Below are positions 32,683 to 41,454 of a stretch of DNA of 64,000 nt, in pieces. Under the pieces are notes generated by a model. The model was not told the DNA's origin, did no database searches, and was given only the letters and a program-made list of their open reading frames with translations. How positions within the stretch are numbered: the first letter of the stretch is position 1; each line of letters opens with the position of its first letter. Source of the stretch: Lentibacillus siamensis (GTDB taxonomy: Bacteria; Bacillota; Bacilli; Bacillales; Amphibacillaceae); the NCBI RefSeq assembly GCF_039522605.1, contig NZ_BAAADS010000001.1, positions 434,001 to 498,000 of the forward strand. Reading direction: 5' to 3'. The translations under genes were made by a program, and so were the position numbers.

Positions 32683-33846
32683 TTATTCAGCATAATCATA
32701 GATTGTTACACCCTGCACAACACGGTTCACCCGGCCGTCCGGACTTGGGTTATCCGGTGTTATACCAAGCTGCAGTGACTTGTGCAGTGCAAGTGTTTGA
32801 GCAAAAATCACATAAAGCAACGCAAGATGGAAATCCTCGGAGAGACTTTCGCTTCCGTCTGTGACCGGGATTGTCCAGTCAGCCAGAGCGGAAACCTCTG
32901 CATCCTCTTTGTCCGTAAGTGCAATCACCTTCATATTCGAATCATCACCGGCAACTTCCCGTAAAATATCCATGTCATACTTACGGGTATATGTGTCCTG
33001 CGACATAAACACGACAACAATTGAATTATCGTTCAAAATCGATTTCGGGCCATGGCGAAATCCAAGTGAAGACTCATGAAGTGCAACCACTTTACCCGCA
33101 CTTAATTCCAGCATCTTTAATGCGGCCTCATGGGATAATTGCCCCAACATGCCCGATCCCAAATAAACGATCCGTTCAAAATCAACGTTTAAAATTTCAC
33201 GAACACTGCCCGGCAGTGATTCTATCAATTTTTCAGCGGCGGTGATGACATGTTCGTTAAAACTTTTCGATGTAAACAGTGTGTGTGCTGTTATCAACAT
33301 ACAAGTAAAACTGCTTGTCATCGCAAAGCCTTTATCATGCGCCTTGTCCGGAGTCAGGATTGTTACGGCATTTTCATCCTGCTTTGTATTCTCTGCCAGC
33401 TTCCCGTCCTTATTGCATGTGATGACAACTTGATAGAAATCGTTGATAATCTGTTCACCAAGTGCCACGGTTGCTACACTTTCAGGACTGTTTCCAGACC
33501 GTGCAAACGACACCATGATGGTCGGAACATCTTCCTGCAAATATTCTTCAGGATTTGAAACAATTTCTGTTGTAGGAGCAGCATCAAATTGAACATTGCC
33601 TTTGTTTTCCCTGCGCAGTACGGGCACAAGCGTATCACCAATAAACGCTGATGTTCCCGCTCCGGTCAAAATTACACGAACCTGATTATGTTTTGCGTAA
33701 ATCGAATCTATGAAACGATTCAAAGATTGCTTTTGTTCGGAAAGAGATGCTGTCAGTTCTTTCCACACTTCAGGCTGCTGGGTAATTTCTGTCGCCGTAT
33801 GAATTGCCTGTTTGGAACGCATTTCTTCTTCAGTAAATCCTATCAT
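32683..33846 (-). CDS. agaS: D-galactosamine-6-phosphate deaminase/isomerase (AgaS, SIS domains)
   Basis: A 387-residue protein with two SIS sugar-isomerase domains. The first contains LTGAGTSAFIGD near residue 60 and SFARSGNSPESVA near 112. The second contains YLGSGMLGQLSHEAALKMLEL near 225 and FRHGPKS near 265. AgaS enzymes convert galactosamine-6-phosphate to tagatose-6-phosphate and ammonia, linking NagA to the LacC/LacD steps. GGAGG precedes the ATG. It is the first gene of the PTS operon, and a 20-bp dyad typical of GntR sites lies 32 bases upstream. Confidence 0.9.
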   Translation of the reverse strand: MIGFTEEEMRSKQAIHTATEITQQPEVWKELTASLSEQKQSLNRFIDSIYAKHNQVRVILTGAGTSAFIGDTLVPVLRRENKGNVQFDAAPTTEIVSNPEEYLQEDVPTIMVSFARSGNSPESVATVALGEQIINDFYQVVITCNKDGKLAENTKQDENAVTILTPDKAHDKGFAMTSSFTCMLITAHTLFTSKSFNEHVITAAEKLIESLPGSVREILNVDFERIVYLGSGMLGQLSHEAALKMLELSAGKVVALHESSLGFRHGPKSILNDNSIVVVFMSQDTYTRKYDMDILREVAGDDSNMKVIALTDKEDAEVSALADWTIPVTDGSESLSEDFHLALLYVIFAQTLALHKSLQLGITPDNPSPDGRVNRVVQGVTIYDYAE

Positions 33847-33877
33847 GTCTATTCCTCCATCTTGCCATTATATTTTG

Positions 33878-33897
33878 TGGTTATGTTGTCATTACCA
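33878..33897 (-). promoter_or_regulatory. GntR-type operator candidate before agaS
   Basis: The 20-bp dyad TGGTTATGTTGTCATTACCA has the symmetric form TGGTNATG-N4-CATNACCA. A TGGTTATAACCA dyad precedes the gntR gene. The shared TGGT/ACCA ends suggest binding by the UTRA-type GntR regulator encoded next to it. Confidence 0.6.
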
Positions 33898-33913
33898 GTG
33901 ATTGTGAAAAATA

Positions 33914-33970
33914 ACTCTATTAAGTGTCAATATGTTGGAAAGCGCTTAAAGCCCTTTCACTTAATAGAGT
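33914..33970 (-). terminator. Long hairpin after the gntR gene
   Basis: Perfect 13-base arms ACTCTATTAAGTG (33914-33926) and CACTTAATAGAGT (33958-33970) enclose a further imperfect dyad. On the minus strand the stem is followed by TATTTTT. It starts one base after the gntR stop, so it is most likely its terminator. Confidence 0.8.
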
Positions 33971-33971
33971 T

Positions 33972-34688
33972 TCAGGTTAGCTCCACCGTGTAATCGAACT
34001 TGTCACCACGGGCTACACTAATAGTATATTCAATCAATTCATCATTATGATAAGCAAAACGCTTAATCAGCATGGCAGGCTGACCTGCAGTCATACCGAA
34101 CTGCTCCGCTTCTTCATTACGGACACTTGTTGCAGAAAACCGCTCAACCGCTTTTGTTACGCCCACCTGATAATCTTCGGTAAACACATCGTACATCGGT
34201 CGTTCCATCAGATCTTTTTCGGTCAAATTCGGAAACGTCTTCTTTGGCAGATAGGACGTTTCATACATTAACGGCTCGTCATCTGCAAGTCGAAGCCTTA
34301 CAACTTGAAAAATCTCTTCAAATGGTGCCATATCCATCTTATTTGCCAGTCGCTCATCCAACGCTATTTCACGAAATGAAAGAACTTGTGTTGCTGGAGT
34401 TTTCCCTGTCGCTTTCATCTCTTCAGTAAAACTGTACAGCTTGACCAGATTTTGATTATAGCTTTTTGGCGAAACGAACGTCCCCTTGCCATGGAGCTTA
34501 TAAATATAACCCTCTCGCTCCAGCTCCTGCAGCGTTTGCCTTACTGTGATGCGACTAAGTTCATAGACATCGCACAATTCACGCTCGGAAGGCAATTTAT
34601 CTTCTACTTGATAATCCCCTGCATCGATTTTCTTTATTAAGTCTTCCATTAGCTGTAAATATAATGGCACCTTGCTTTTTTTATCCAA
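33972..34688 (-). CDS. GntR-family regulator with UTRA domain (AgaR/NagR-like)
   Basis: A 238-residue regulator. The winged helix spans residues ~8-75 (KLPSERELCDVYELSRITVRQTL), and the UTRA effector domain ~90-235 ends in FDYTVELT. Relatives respond to amino-sugar phosphates such as GlcNAc-6-P or GalNAc-6-P. The TTG at 34688 is taken as start because GGGAGGA lies 6 bases before it; the upstream ATG at 34724 has no ribosome site. Dyads before agaS and before its own gene suggest control of the PTS operon and itself. Confidence 0.88.
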   Translation of the reverse strand: MDKKSKVPLYLQLMEDLIKKIDAGDYQVEDKLPSERELCDVYELSRITVRQTLQELEREGYIYKLHGKGTFVSPKSYNQNLVKLYSFTEEMKATGKTPATQVLSFREIALDERLANKMDMAPFEEIFQVVRLRLADDEPLMYETSYLPKKTFPNLTEKDLMERPMYDVFTEDYQVGVTKAVERFSATSVRNEEAEQFGMTAGQPAMLIKRFAYHNDELIEYTISVARGDKFDYTVELT

Positions 34689-34744
34689 TTCGCTTCCTCC
34701 CACCTCCCTGTCCTGTATAATCATATCAAACAGATAACATTTCG

Positions 34745-34756
34745 TGGTTATAACCA
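34745..34756 (-). promoter_or_regulatory. GntR autoregulatory operator candidate
   Basis: A perfect 12-bp palindrome, TGGTTATAACCA, lies 57 bases upstream of the regulator start in the 115-bp gap. It shares its ends with the longer dyad before agaS. Confidence 0.55.
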
Positions 34757-34803
34757 GTTAAACTAAGTATAAAAGCAATACAATAAAATGTAAAGGAATC
34801 CAA

Positions 34804-35658
34804 CTACGAATCCAGCATAATCCGTAGACCAGTTTTATCATCTTTCATTTTTAACCGAGGGTAGTGAACACATTGCGGATCACTGTTTTCCCGTTTTTCC
34901 ACTTCATGCATTAATCCATCCAAACCGTCATTAAAAGCAATTAATGCGGACTGTTCCCAAGCATTATTTTCCCCTAATTCTGTAGGGAGTAATAGTCCAT
35001 CACTCAGCAGCAGAATTCCGGTGACTTTTTTCAGCGATAATCTGCCGCTTTCCACATGATCCATGGCATCATCACTACCATCAATTACACTGTAACCGTC
35101 CGTTGTATTTAGCTTTGAACGATTTTCTGAAAGAATTGGCTTTACTAGTTCCCTTGCTTCAGCAATATCTACGTTCAGTTTCTTCATCTTTCTTAATTTC
35201 ACAATTTCGTTGATTGCCTTTTCGTCAAAATGGTGAAGCAGATCATAGGTAACTGTTCGTATATCGCCATTCTCATACTGTAAAAATATCATGCAGTCAG
35301 CTGCATGGACATACTCACAGGATAACCGATTCATATCCAATGAAACAGCAGCTGCTGCACACGTACTCCGCTTCAGCTTTGGAAGTCTAACAATACATCC
35401 ATCTTCGTCCAGGCCAAGATGGTGTATGGTTTTATTTCCGACCATACGATTGGCAGCTTCCATTACAGTATCAAGCCGCTCCATTGCCGTTGCTTCATCC
35501 AGCACTTTTTGAACAGCCTGGGATGCCACGTAGCCTGGGACTCCGTCAAGTCCGGTAGCACCATCAATCACCGCAAAGATACCTGCTTTTTCATTAACAA
35601 CGCATGCATCTTCATTTATGTTCCGGTTCCCCTTTTTACATAAAGTATCTATTTTCAT
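34804..35658 (-). CDS. PP2C-like protein phosphatase domain protein
   Basis: A 284-residue protein resembling PP2C-family phosphatases. Visible are the metal-binding NINEDACVV near residue 14, AVIDGATGLDG near 30, STCAAAAVSL near 100 and LLLSDGLLL near 240. It has no membrane segment or sensor domain. The start at 35658 is chosen because AAAGGTGG precedes that ATG; the longer frame to 35718 is poorly supported. It is the last gene of the galacto-N-biose import/phosphorolysis run, 75 bases after the sulfatase. Its target is unknown, and a phosphatase is an unusual member of such an operon. Confidence 0.7.
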   Translation of the reverse strand: MKIDTLCKKGNRNINEDACVVNEKAGIFAVIDGATGLDGVPGYVASQAVQKVLDEATAMERLDTVMEAANRMVGNKTIHHLGLDEDGCIVRLPKLKRSTCAAAAVSLDMNRLSCEYVHAADCMIFLQYENGDIRTVTYDLLHHFDEKAINEIVKLRKMKKLNVDIAEARELVKPILSENRSKLNTTDGYSVIDGSDDAMDHVESGRLSLKKVTGILLLSDGLLLPTELGENNAWEQSALIAFNDGLDGLMHEVEKRENSDPQCVHYPRLKMKDDKTGLRIMLDS

Positions 35659-35733
35659 CTCAACGCCATCCACCTTTGGACTTATAATACACGCATCAAA
35701 ACTCCACCCTGTATGCATCTTAGCTGCAAAACG

Positions 35734-37206
35734 TTATATCTGTCTATTGGAATGAACAGCTTCTTGTAAATACGTACGCGGTTGCCGGCCGGGAATCAAT
35801 TTTTCACCGTCCGAATACCCTTCTTCTCTGCCATCCAGTTCCATGATAAGTTTTTCACGCCAAAAATCCAAGCGTTCGCTGTATTCAGGGTTATTTTCCT
35901 GACTGTTTAATTCCTTTGGATCTTTCATCAGGTCAAAAAATTGCTCTTTTCCTGTCTGGGAAAACCAGATATATTTTTCCTTGCCGTTCGTTATATAATG
36001 ATACGAATCAGAACCATACGCATGTTCTCCATGAATATACGAACGCCACGGAACAGCCTTACCCTGCGCAAGCGGCAGCACACTTTTTCCTTCAACACTT
36101 GCTGGCGGCTGAACCCCGGCAGTATCCAGCAAGGTAGGCATAATATCCCGTAATGCAACGGCTTCAGACACTCCAGTTCCTTTTTTCAGATTGAGATGAT
36201 TGCCCGGATCGGAAACGATAAATGGTACCTTCGCGCTTCCTTCATATGGCAGAGCTTTGGCAAAAAGATGATGGTCCCCCAACAACTCTCCATGATCCGA
36301 CGCAAACAGAATGACCGTATTATGTAACAGACCGAATTCCTGCAATTTATCTAAAAATCGTCCAACCTGGTAATCAATTTGTGTGATCAAGGCATAATAG
36401 GCAGCCTGTGCACGTTTTAATCTGTTTTTTGGTACGATTCCTTTTTTTGCATCCGGACGCAGCCCGTTTCGATCGTCATCTTCACAATCCGCCCAGTTTC
36501 CAACGACAGGGTCCGGAATATCCGAATGAATATATTGATCAAAAAACACTTGTGGCGGGTCAAGGGGCGGGTGCGGTCTCACAAACGACATTTTCAGAAA
36601 AAATGGTTTGGACGGATCCCTTCTTCGCAGAAAATCTATCGATTGAGTAACGACCCAATTGGTTGGATGAAGCTCCTCGGCCAGATGCCATGGCCGAGCA
36701 ACTGTTGAAGCATTGCAGTCAAGACCTAAATCCGTTAGGTCATGATGACTGCCTGCCTTATCCCGCAGCCAATTGATATAATCATCGGTGGAATCAAATG
36801 ACGCGTTTGTTGTCGTCTGATCCTTAAAACGGTTATAGTGCATATATCCATCATGCAACACAACATTATGATACCCGCAAAGCTTCCGTGTTGGATATAC
36901 ATGCATTTTACCGACACACTGCGTATGATACCCGCCATCAGCCAGCTCTCCGGGCAAAGTATGTTCATAATCCCATGGAATTTTGTCTTCATAGCCAACC
37001 CTGCCATGTGATTGCTGGCGCATACCGGTTAGGATTGCCGCCCGTGCCGGTACACAGGTCGGTGTCGCGGAATAAGCATTTTCGAACGTTACCCCGTCAA
37101 GCGCCAGCTGGTCAATATTCGGTGTTTCAACCACCGGATGATTAAGGAGACTCAAACAGTCATAGCGCATCTGGTCCACATTGATAAATAGGATGTTCGG
37201 TTTCAT
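35734..37206 (-). CDS. Sulfatase (arylsulfatase-type, formylglycine-dependent), cytoplasmic
   Basis: A 490-residue alkaline-phosphatase-superfamily sulfatase. Metal-binding NVDQMRYD lies at residues 9-16. The active-site Cys51 is in CVPARAAILTG, the Cys-type signature that must be converted to formylglycine. DHG in FASDHGELLGDH near residue 310 supplies further ligands. There is no signal peptide, so unlike most host-glycan sulfatases it should act inside the cell, on an imported sulfated saccharide. Its ATG overlaps the ROK kinase stop (4 bases). No formylglycine-generating enzyme or radical-SAM maturase gene is in the window. Confidence 0.87.
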   Translation of the reverse strand: MKPNILFINVDQMRYDCLSLLNHPVVETPNIDQLALDGVTFENAYSATPTCVPARAAILTGMRQQSHGRVGYEDKIPWDYEHTLPGELADGGYHTQCVGKMHVYPTRKLCGYHNVVLHDGYMHYNRFKDQTTTNASFDSTDDYINWLRDKAGSHHDLTDLGLDCNASTVARPWHLAEELHPTNWVVTQSIDFLRRRDPSKPFFLKMSFVRPHPPLDPPQVFFDQYIHSDIPDPVVGNWADCEDDDRNGLRPDAKKGIVPKNRLKRAQAAYYALITQIDYQVGRFLDKLQEFGLLHNTVILFASDHGELLGDHHLFAKALPYEGSAKVPFIVSDPGNHLNLKKGTGVSEAVALRDIMPTLLDTAGVQPPASVEGKSVLPLAQGKAVPWRSYIHGEHAYGSDSYHYITNGKEKYIWFSQTGKEQFFDLMKDPKELNSQENNPEYSERLDFWREKLIMELDGREEGYSDGEKLIPGRQPRTYLQEAVHSNRQI

Positions 37207-38147
37207 TTTTGCTCCTCTCCTGTCACAAGCTTTTGTTTATCCAACGTATCCCATTGTTTAAACACGCTTAATCCGGCGCCAATTACTCCCTGATCACTCC
37301 CAAGCTGACTAACTTCCATTGCGTTTAAAATGTGCATTTGTTCTTCTATTGCATATGGCGTTAATTTTTGCCTGATGATCTTCAGCAAAACCGGATTGTG
37401 CGTTATCACACTTCCGCCAAATACTAGTTTATGCGGGTCTATTAAACTATTAATCGTATAAACACCGTGAGCAATGGATGCAGCCACATCATCCACTAGT
37501 TTTTCAGCAACTGCATCTCCGCGGTAAAACGCAGTAAATACATCCTTTGCCGTTACCCGATCACTTTGATACAATTTTTGGGCACGTTTTGTCAGTGCTG
37601 GACCGGCTGCAACTTTTTCGAGGCGTTCCCATCCGGTTTTCTCTAACGGAACCGGAATCAGTCCAATTTCACCTGCAAACCCGGCGCCCCGAAGAAACTC
37701 ACCGCCCTGAATGATGGAACTCGAAATACCCGTGCTGACGGTTATGTACACAAAAAATTCCTCGGCAGATAAATCAGCTTTCTTCCATTCAGCGAAGGCT
37801 GCCATATATACATCATTATCGATAACCATTCGTTCAAATCCGAATATATCTTGTAACCGTTCCACAAACGGGAAGTTTTTCCACGGCAAATTGTTCTGGA
37901 ACACGGCAATTCCATTCTCCCGATCCACTTTTCCCGGAACACCTGCACCAATTCCGAAAATCTCTTCGACCGGGATACTGCTATGATTCATAAGCTTCTC
38001 CACACAAGTGGCAACCTGTGAAAACATGCTTTCTTTATCACTGGTGTCACTTGGAACAACTTCTTTCTGAATCAGGTCGCCATTTTCATTCACAATCCCA
38101 CTTGCTGTTTTCGTTCCGCCTATATCAATTCCAATCGCATATCTCAC
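37203..38147 (-). CDS. ROK-family sugar kinase (copy 2), probable N-acetylhexosamine kinase
   Basis: A 314-residue kinase with DIGGTKTASG near residue 7, the catalytic-Asp segment VIDNDVYMAAFAEW near 107 and STGISSSII near 135. As in copy 1 the ROK zinc motif is missing. The GTG at 38147 is taken as start (GAGGGG just upstream). It follows the GH112 phosphorylase and a small membrane protein gene. Since phosphorolysis releases GalNAc or GlcNAc, a kinase giving the 6-phosphate would feed NagA. That role is inferred from position, not from residues. Confidence 0.82.
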   Translation of the reverse strand: MRYAIGIDIGGTKTASGIVNENGDLIQKEVVPSDTSDKESMFSQVATCVEKLMNHSSIPVEEIFGIGAGVPGKVDRENGIAVFQNNLPWKNFPFVERLQDIFGFERMVIDNDVYMAAFAEWKKADLSAEEFFVYITVSTGISSSIIQGGEFLRGAGFAGEIGLIPVPLEKTGWERLEKVAAGPALTKRAQKLYQSDRVTAKDVFTAFYRGDAVAEKLVDDVAASIAHGVYTINSLIDPHKLVFGGSVITHNPVLLKIIRQKLTPYAIEEQMHILNAMEVSQLGSDQGVIGAGLSVFKQWDTLDKQKLVTGEEQK

Positions 38148-38223
38148 ATAACCCCTCACATTCACACGTATCATATTACAAAAGTCATGATGGGGATGGA
38201 GCCCGAAGAGAGCTCCAACCGCT

Positions 38224-38391
38224 TCATGTAAATTTTCGATTATAGTTCCATAGTAAAACCAGTAATCCTGCCAGGCCGATCAGCTGGATCAGCAACTGTA
38301 TTTTTCCAACCGTCTGCTGGCCATAGACGATCAAAAACAAACAAAAAAGAAAGAGAATTATTTTGAAGATACGGTTAACGTTATCTTTCAT
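38224..38391 (-). CDS. 55-residue membrane protein (DUF6903-like)
   Basis: Two hydrophobic helices (about residues 8-24 and 32-48) flank a GQQTVGKIQ turn, and the end is WNYNRKFT. GGAGG lies 8 bases before the ATG, and that ATG follows the phosphorylase TAA directly (TAAATG), so it is translationally coupled. Small proteins with this layout and a YNRK-type end occur next to sugar ABC operons and GH112 genes and are labelled DUF6903 as I recall. The function is unknown; a transporter accessory subunit is a guess. Confidence 0.72.
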   Translation of the reverse strand: MKDNVNRIFKIILFLFCLFLIVYGQQTVGKIQLLIQLIGLAGLLVLLWNYNRKFT

Positions 38392-40551
38392 TTACATTTC
38401 CTCCCACACAATTTCGCTTGCTCCCAGTGTCATAACTTGCTTCTTTCCATTTCCATCGTATACATCGGTGACTTGTTTTTCATCGGAATTATTCACGACC
38501 GCATATTTTTGGATGGCTGGATATGCATGAACCTCACAATAAACATTTGATGCATGCCATTTCTCAAAATCTTCTTCTTTATGTGCAGCAAAATACAGCG
38601 CCCGCATTAACAATCGTGTGTTTTCGTGGCTGTAAGGCAGCCCCGCGATATATACACTGCGGCCGCGGCCAAACTCAGAACTTGCCAAGTGTACCCCGCC
38701 ATCAGAATACTCGATAACTTCCGTGCCTTCACTCAGAGCATATATGTTTTTCATGCTTTCCCCGAAATTATATTCGGTTATATCTTCCTTTATAAAATGG
38801 GATTTTACGGGGTTGTTAAAATACTTATTCATCGATAAACTGTATCCTAATTCTTTATCAACACCCAAAACATTTGCCAGCTGAAAGAAACGTCCTCCAT
38901 GGTGGATCGCTGACGGTTCACCAATCCCGATAAAACCTCCACCATTGCCGACCCATTCGCGGATTTTTGAAGTAAGCACTTCATTAAGCCACTTCTCGCC
39001 TCCAGAAAACGCTGTGCCGATATCACCGGCATTGATGATGACATCTAAATCTTCCGGAATATCGTTTTCCACTACATCATCAAAACTGATGAACGACACG
39101 TCTGCCGCTGATCCGCTGAGCGCTTCCAAAACGCCCTGATACGAATATGCCTGTTTGTACCATTTACCATGTGCCACCATATGTGTCTGCCATGTTCTGA
39201 TTTTACCCCACGCATTTAAGACAGCGACTTTGATTCCCGAATAAGGTTTAACTCCATTAATAGTTTCATGGATTCCCCGAAATTCATTGGCGATTTTTTC
39301 CACATAATTGACAAATTCCGGGAATTTATATGCCAAACTCAAATACCCGCCATAGCCAATCCGGTCAAGAGGATTGCGCATGAGCGCTCTGCGTGCAGTC
39401 AGCCAATTTTCATTCGCTTCAACAACCGGGTTGTTACCTTCGTAAAAGGTATCCGGAAAGAAGTACGGCAAAAATCTTCCTTCTGTATACGTAACGTGCG
39501 GAATATCTGCAATCATTCGCAATGTTGTGCCATCACCGACACTCCCCACGACTGCATCAACCCCTGTTTCATGAAAATAATCGCCATACGGTTCCGTGCC
39601 AATCCAATTATCACCCAGAAACATCATTGCTTCCTTGTCTTTCTCATGGACCATATCCACTAAATCCTTCACTTCCCTGGCAACAAATTTTTGGATGAAT
39701 TCCATGTAGTCCAAATATGCCTCGGAAGGAACACGAAACGTTGAATTGTAATATCCTTGGTCAACAATATCTTCCGGCCGCAAACGATAGCCTTTTTCCT
39801 GTTCGAACGCCTCCAGCGCTGCGACAGATACACTTGCACCATATCCGAACCAATCTACAAATTTTTCTTTCCCCAAATTATTAAACACCAATGTGAAGTG
39901 ATAAAAAAAGGTAGTGAAGCGTACGACGTCCGTATCGGGATTTTCCTCCAGCCATTTTTGCAAATAGTCTTTCACAAATTGATTGGAATGTGGCTGCCGG
40001 ACATCAAACGGAATTTCATGCGGTTTGTCGCCCCAATCATTCGTTATATGGTTATACATTTGTGTCGGATCCCATTTCATGTACGCCAAAAATGAAATGG
40101 TGTATTCATGCCATGGACAGGCATTGTGAATCAACAGCCGGTTCGTTTCCCGGATTACTGTCCAATCGGCAGGATTCACGACTTCCCCTGTCGTACGGTC
40201 AATAACTTCCCACCATTTTTTCGGATCGTGAACATAATCCGCTTCTATCTGCTCGGTAAAATATCCGTCCAAAATATCTACTTCCAAGTCGTTTCCCACT
40301 GCGGTATTATACTTGGACATGAGATACAATTGCTGCATTTCTTCCGGATGCTTTTCCGCAAATTCATTATGACTGCGCGCAACAAAATATGTCGTATATA
40401 TTTTGGCATCAAGTTGTTTAATTTCTTCATCCAGTTTTGTTCCGTCACTGTCACGAAGAGCATCCGCCCCCCACCGTTTCATCAATTCTTTTGTCGGCTC
40501 CAAAAAATTCTGCTCGCTCGGCAGTGTCACTCGCCCTATTTTATTTTTCAT
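38392..40551 (-). CDS. gnpA: GH112 beta-1,3-galactosyl-N-acetylhexosamine phosphorylase
   Basis: A 719-residue cytoplasmic enzyme, the full length of GH112. It cleaves Gal-beta-1,3-GalNAc (galacto-N-biose) or Gal-beta-1,3-GlcNAc with phosphate to alpha-Gal-1-P and the free N-acetylhexosamine. The catalytic Asp is D314 in FLGDNWIGTEPYG. The TIM-barrel is followed by a trimerisation domain near residue 470 (GIKVAVLNAWGKIRTWQ) and a C-terminal beta domain. Galactosyl-rhamnose phosphorylases belong to the same family, so specificity needs assay. It directly follows an ABC permease pair (9-base gap), and a GH101 enzyme that releases galacto-N-biose lies upstream. Confidence 0.93.
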   Translation of the reverse strand: MKNKIGRVTLPSEQNFLEPTKELMKRWGADALRDSDGTKLDEEIKQLDAKIYTTYFVARSHNEFAEKHPEEMQQLYLMSKYNTAVGNDLEVDILDGYFTEQIEADYVHDPKKWWEVIDRTTGEVVNPADWTVIRETNRLLIHNACPWHEYTISFLAYMKWDPTQMYNHITNDWGDKPHEIPFDVRQPHSNQFVKDYLQKWLEENPDTDVVRFTTFFYHFTLVFNNLGKEKFVDWFGYGASVSVAALEAFEQEKGYRLRPEDIVDQGYYNSTFRVPSEAYLDYMEFIQKFVAREVKDLVDMVHEKDKEAMMFLGDNWIGTEPYGDYFHETGVDAVVGSVGDGTTLRMIADIPHVTYTEGRFLPYFFPDTFYEGNNPVVEANENWLTARRALMRNPLDRIGYGGYLSLAYKFPEFVNYVEKIANEFRGIHETINGVKPYSGIKVAVLNAWGKIRTWQTHMVAHGKWYKQAYSYQGVLEALSGSAADVSFISFDDVVENDIPEDLDVIINAGDIGTAFSGGEKWLNEVLTSKIREWVGNGGGFIGIGEPSAIHHGGRFFQLANVLGVDKELGYSLSMNKYFNNPVKSHFIKEDITEYNFGESMKNIYALSEGTEVIEYSDGGVHLASSEFGRGRSVYIAGLPYSHENTRLLMRALYFAAHKEEDFEKWHASNVYCEVHAYPAIQKYAVVNNSDEKQVTDVYDGNGKKQVMTLGASEIVWEEM

Positions 40552-40560
40552 TTACAACAC

Positions 40561-41442
40561 CTATCCTTTCACTCCACCGACAGTCATTCCTTCTGTCAGA
40601 CGTTTTTGCACAATGATATATAAGATCAATGTCGGCAGCATAACAATCACCATACCGGCATACATTGGTCCATAATTGACTGCAGCCCGTTCCGCAGCCA
40701 TCAGGTTTAGCAGCCCCACAGGCAGCGTTTTGTCTTCTCCCGGAAGCAGAGTCAACGCCAAAATGTATTCATTCCAGAACAAAAGAAAGTTAAATAGAAT
40801 GACAATCACAATGCTCGGAGTTGCCATTGGAAACATGACCGAAATCATCGTCCTGAAATACCCCGCTCCATCGATATTTGCTGCTTCTTCAAAATCCGTG
40901 GGAAGCGTTTGAAAGTAACTGGACAACAGAAAAATGGTAAATGGCAATGCGGTTGCTGCATAGATTACTGCAAGTACAATCAGATTATTGATAAAAAACC
41001 CGTCATCAAAAATAGGATCCAGTACCTTATCCCACTCCAGCAGCATTAAAAAGATTGGAACAACAATATAACTTACATTAATAAACAAGCCTGCTTTCAC
41101 AAACGAGTTCAACAGCCCGCTCCCGGGGAATTGGAATCTCGAAAGAACATATGCCGCCGGTAATGCCACAGCGATTAACACGATCAGCGCCACTCCCGTA
41201 ACAATCACAGAATTCAGCAGGTATTCTCCCATGTTCGCCTGGATGAACGCCTCCACAAAGTTCTGAAAATAAAAACCATCAGGAATCGACCATGGCGTAC
41301 CATAAAACTCTGAATTCTCCTTAATTGAGGCGGTGAATATCCAGGCTACTGGGACAATAATCGCTATCGCCAGACCAATCAGAACAACATAGATAAATAA
41401 TTTAACCAGTTTTTCGGTGCTGATGCCTTTGTTTTTTTTCAA
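40561..41442 (-). CDS. Carbohydrate ABC transporter permease (MalG type)
   Basis: A 293-residue permease with six hydrophobic segments. The ATPase-docking EAA loop is EAANIDGAGYFRTMISVMFPMATPS near residue 190. The C terminus RLTEGMTVGGVKG is typical of MalG-like subunits. With the partner permease and binding protein upstream it would import the disaccharide used by GH112. No ATPase gene is present; Bacillus sugar importers often share a common MsmX-type ATPase. Confidence 0.92.
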   Translation of the reverse strand: MKKNKGISTEKLVKLFIYVVLIGLAIAIIVPVAWIFTASIKENSEFYGTPWSIPDGFYFQNFVEAFIQANMGEYLLNSVIVTGVALIVLIAVALPAAYVLSRFQFPGSGLLNSFVKAGLFINVSYIVVPIFLMLLEWDKVLDPIFDDGFFINNLIVLAVIYAATALPFTIFLLSSYFQTLPTDFEEAANIDGAGYFRTMISVMFPMATPSIVIVILFNFLLFWNEYILALTLLPGEDKTLPVGLLNLMAAERAAVNYGPMYAGMVIVMLPTLILYIIVQKRLTEGMTVGGVKG

Positions 41443-41454
41443 GTGAACACCTCC

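Noticed and set aside
33937..33950. GGAAAGCGCTTAAA as a cre site before agaS
   Set aside because: It matches only 12 of 14 positions with a wrong first base, and it lies within the loop of the gntR terminator hairpin.
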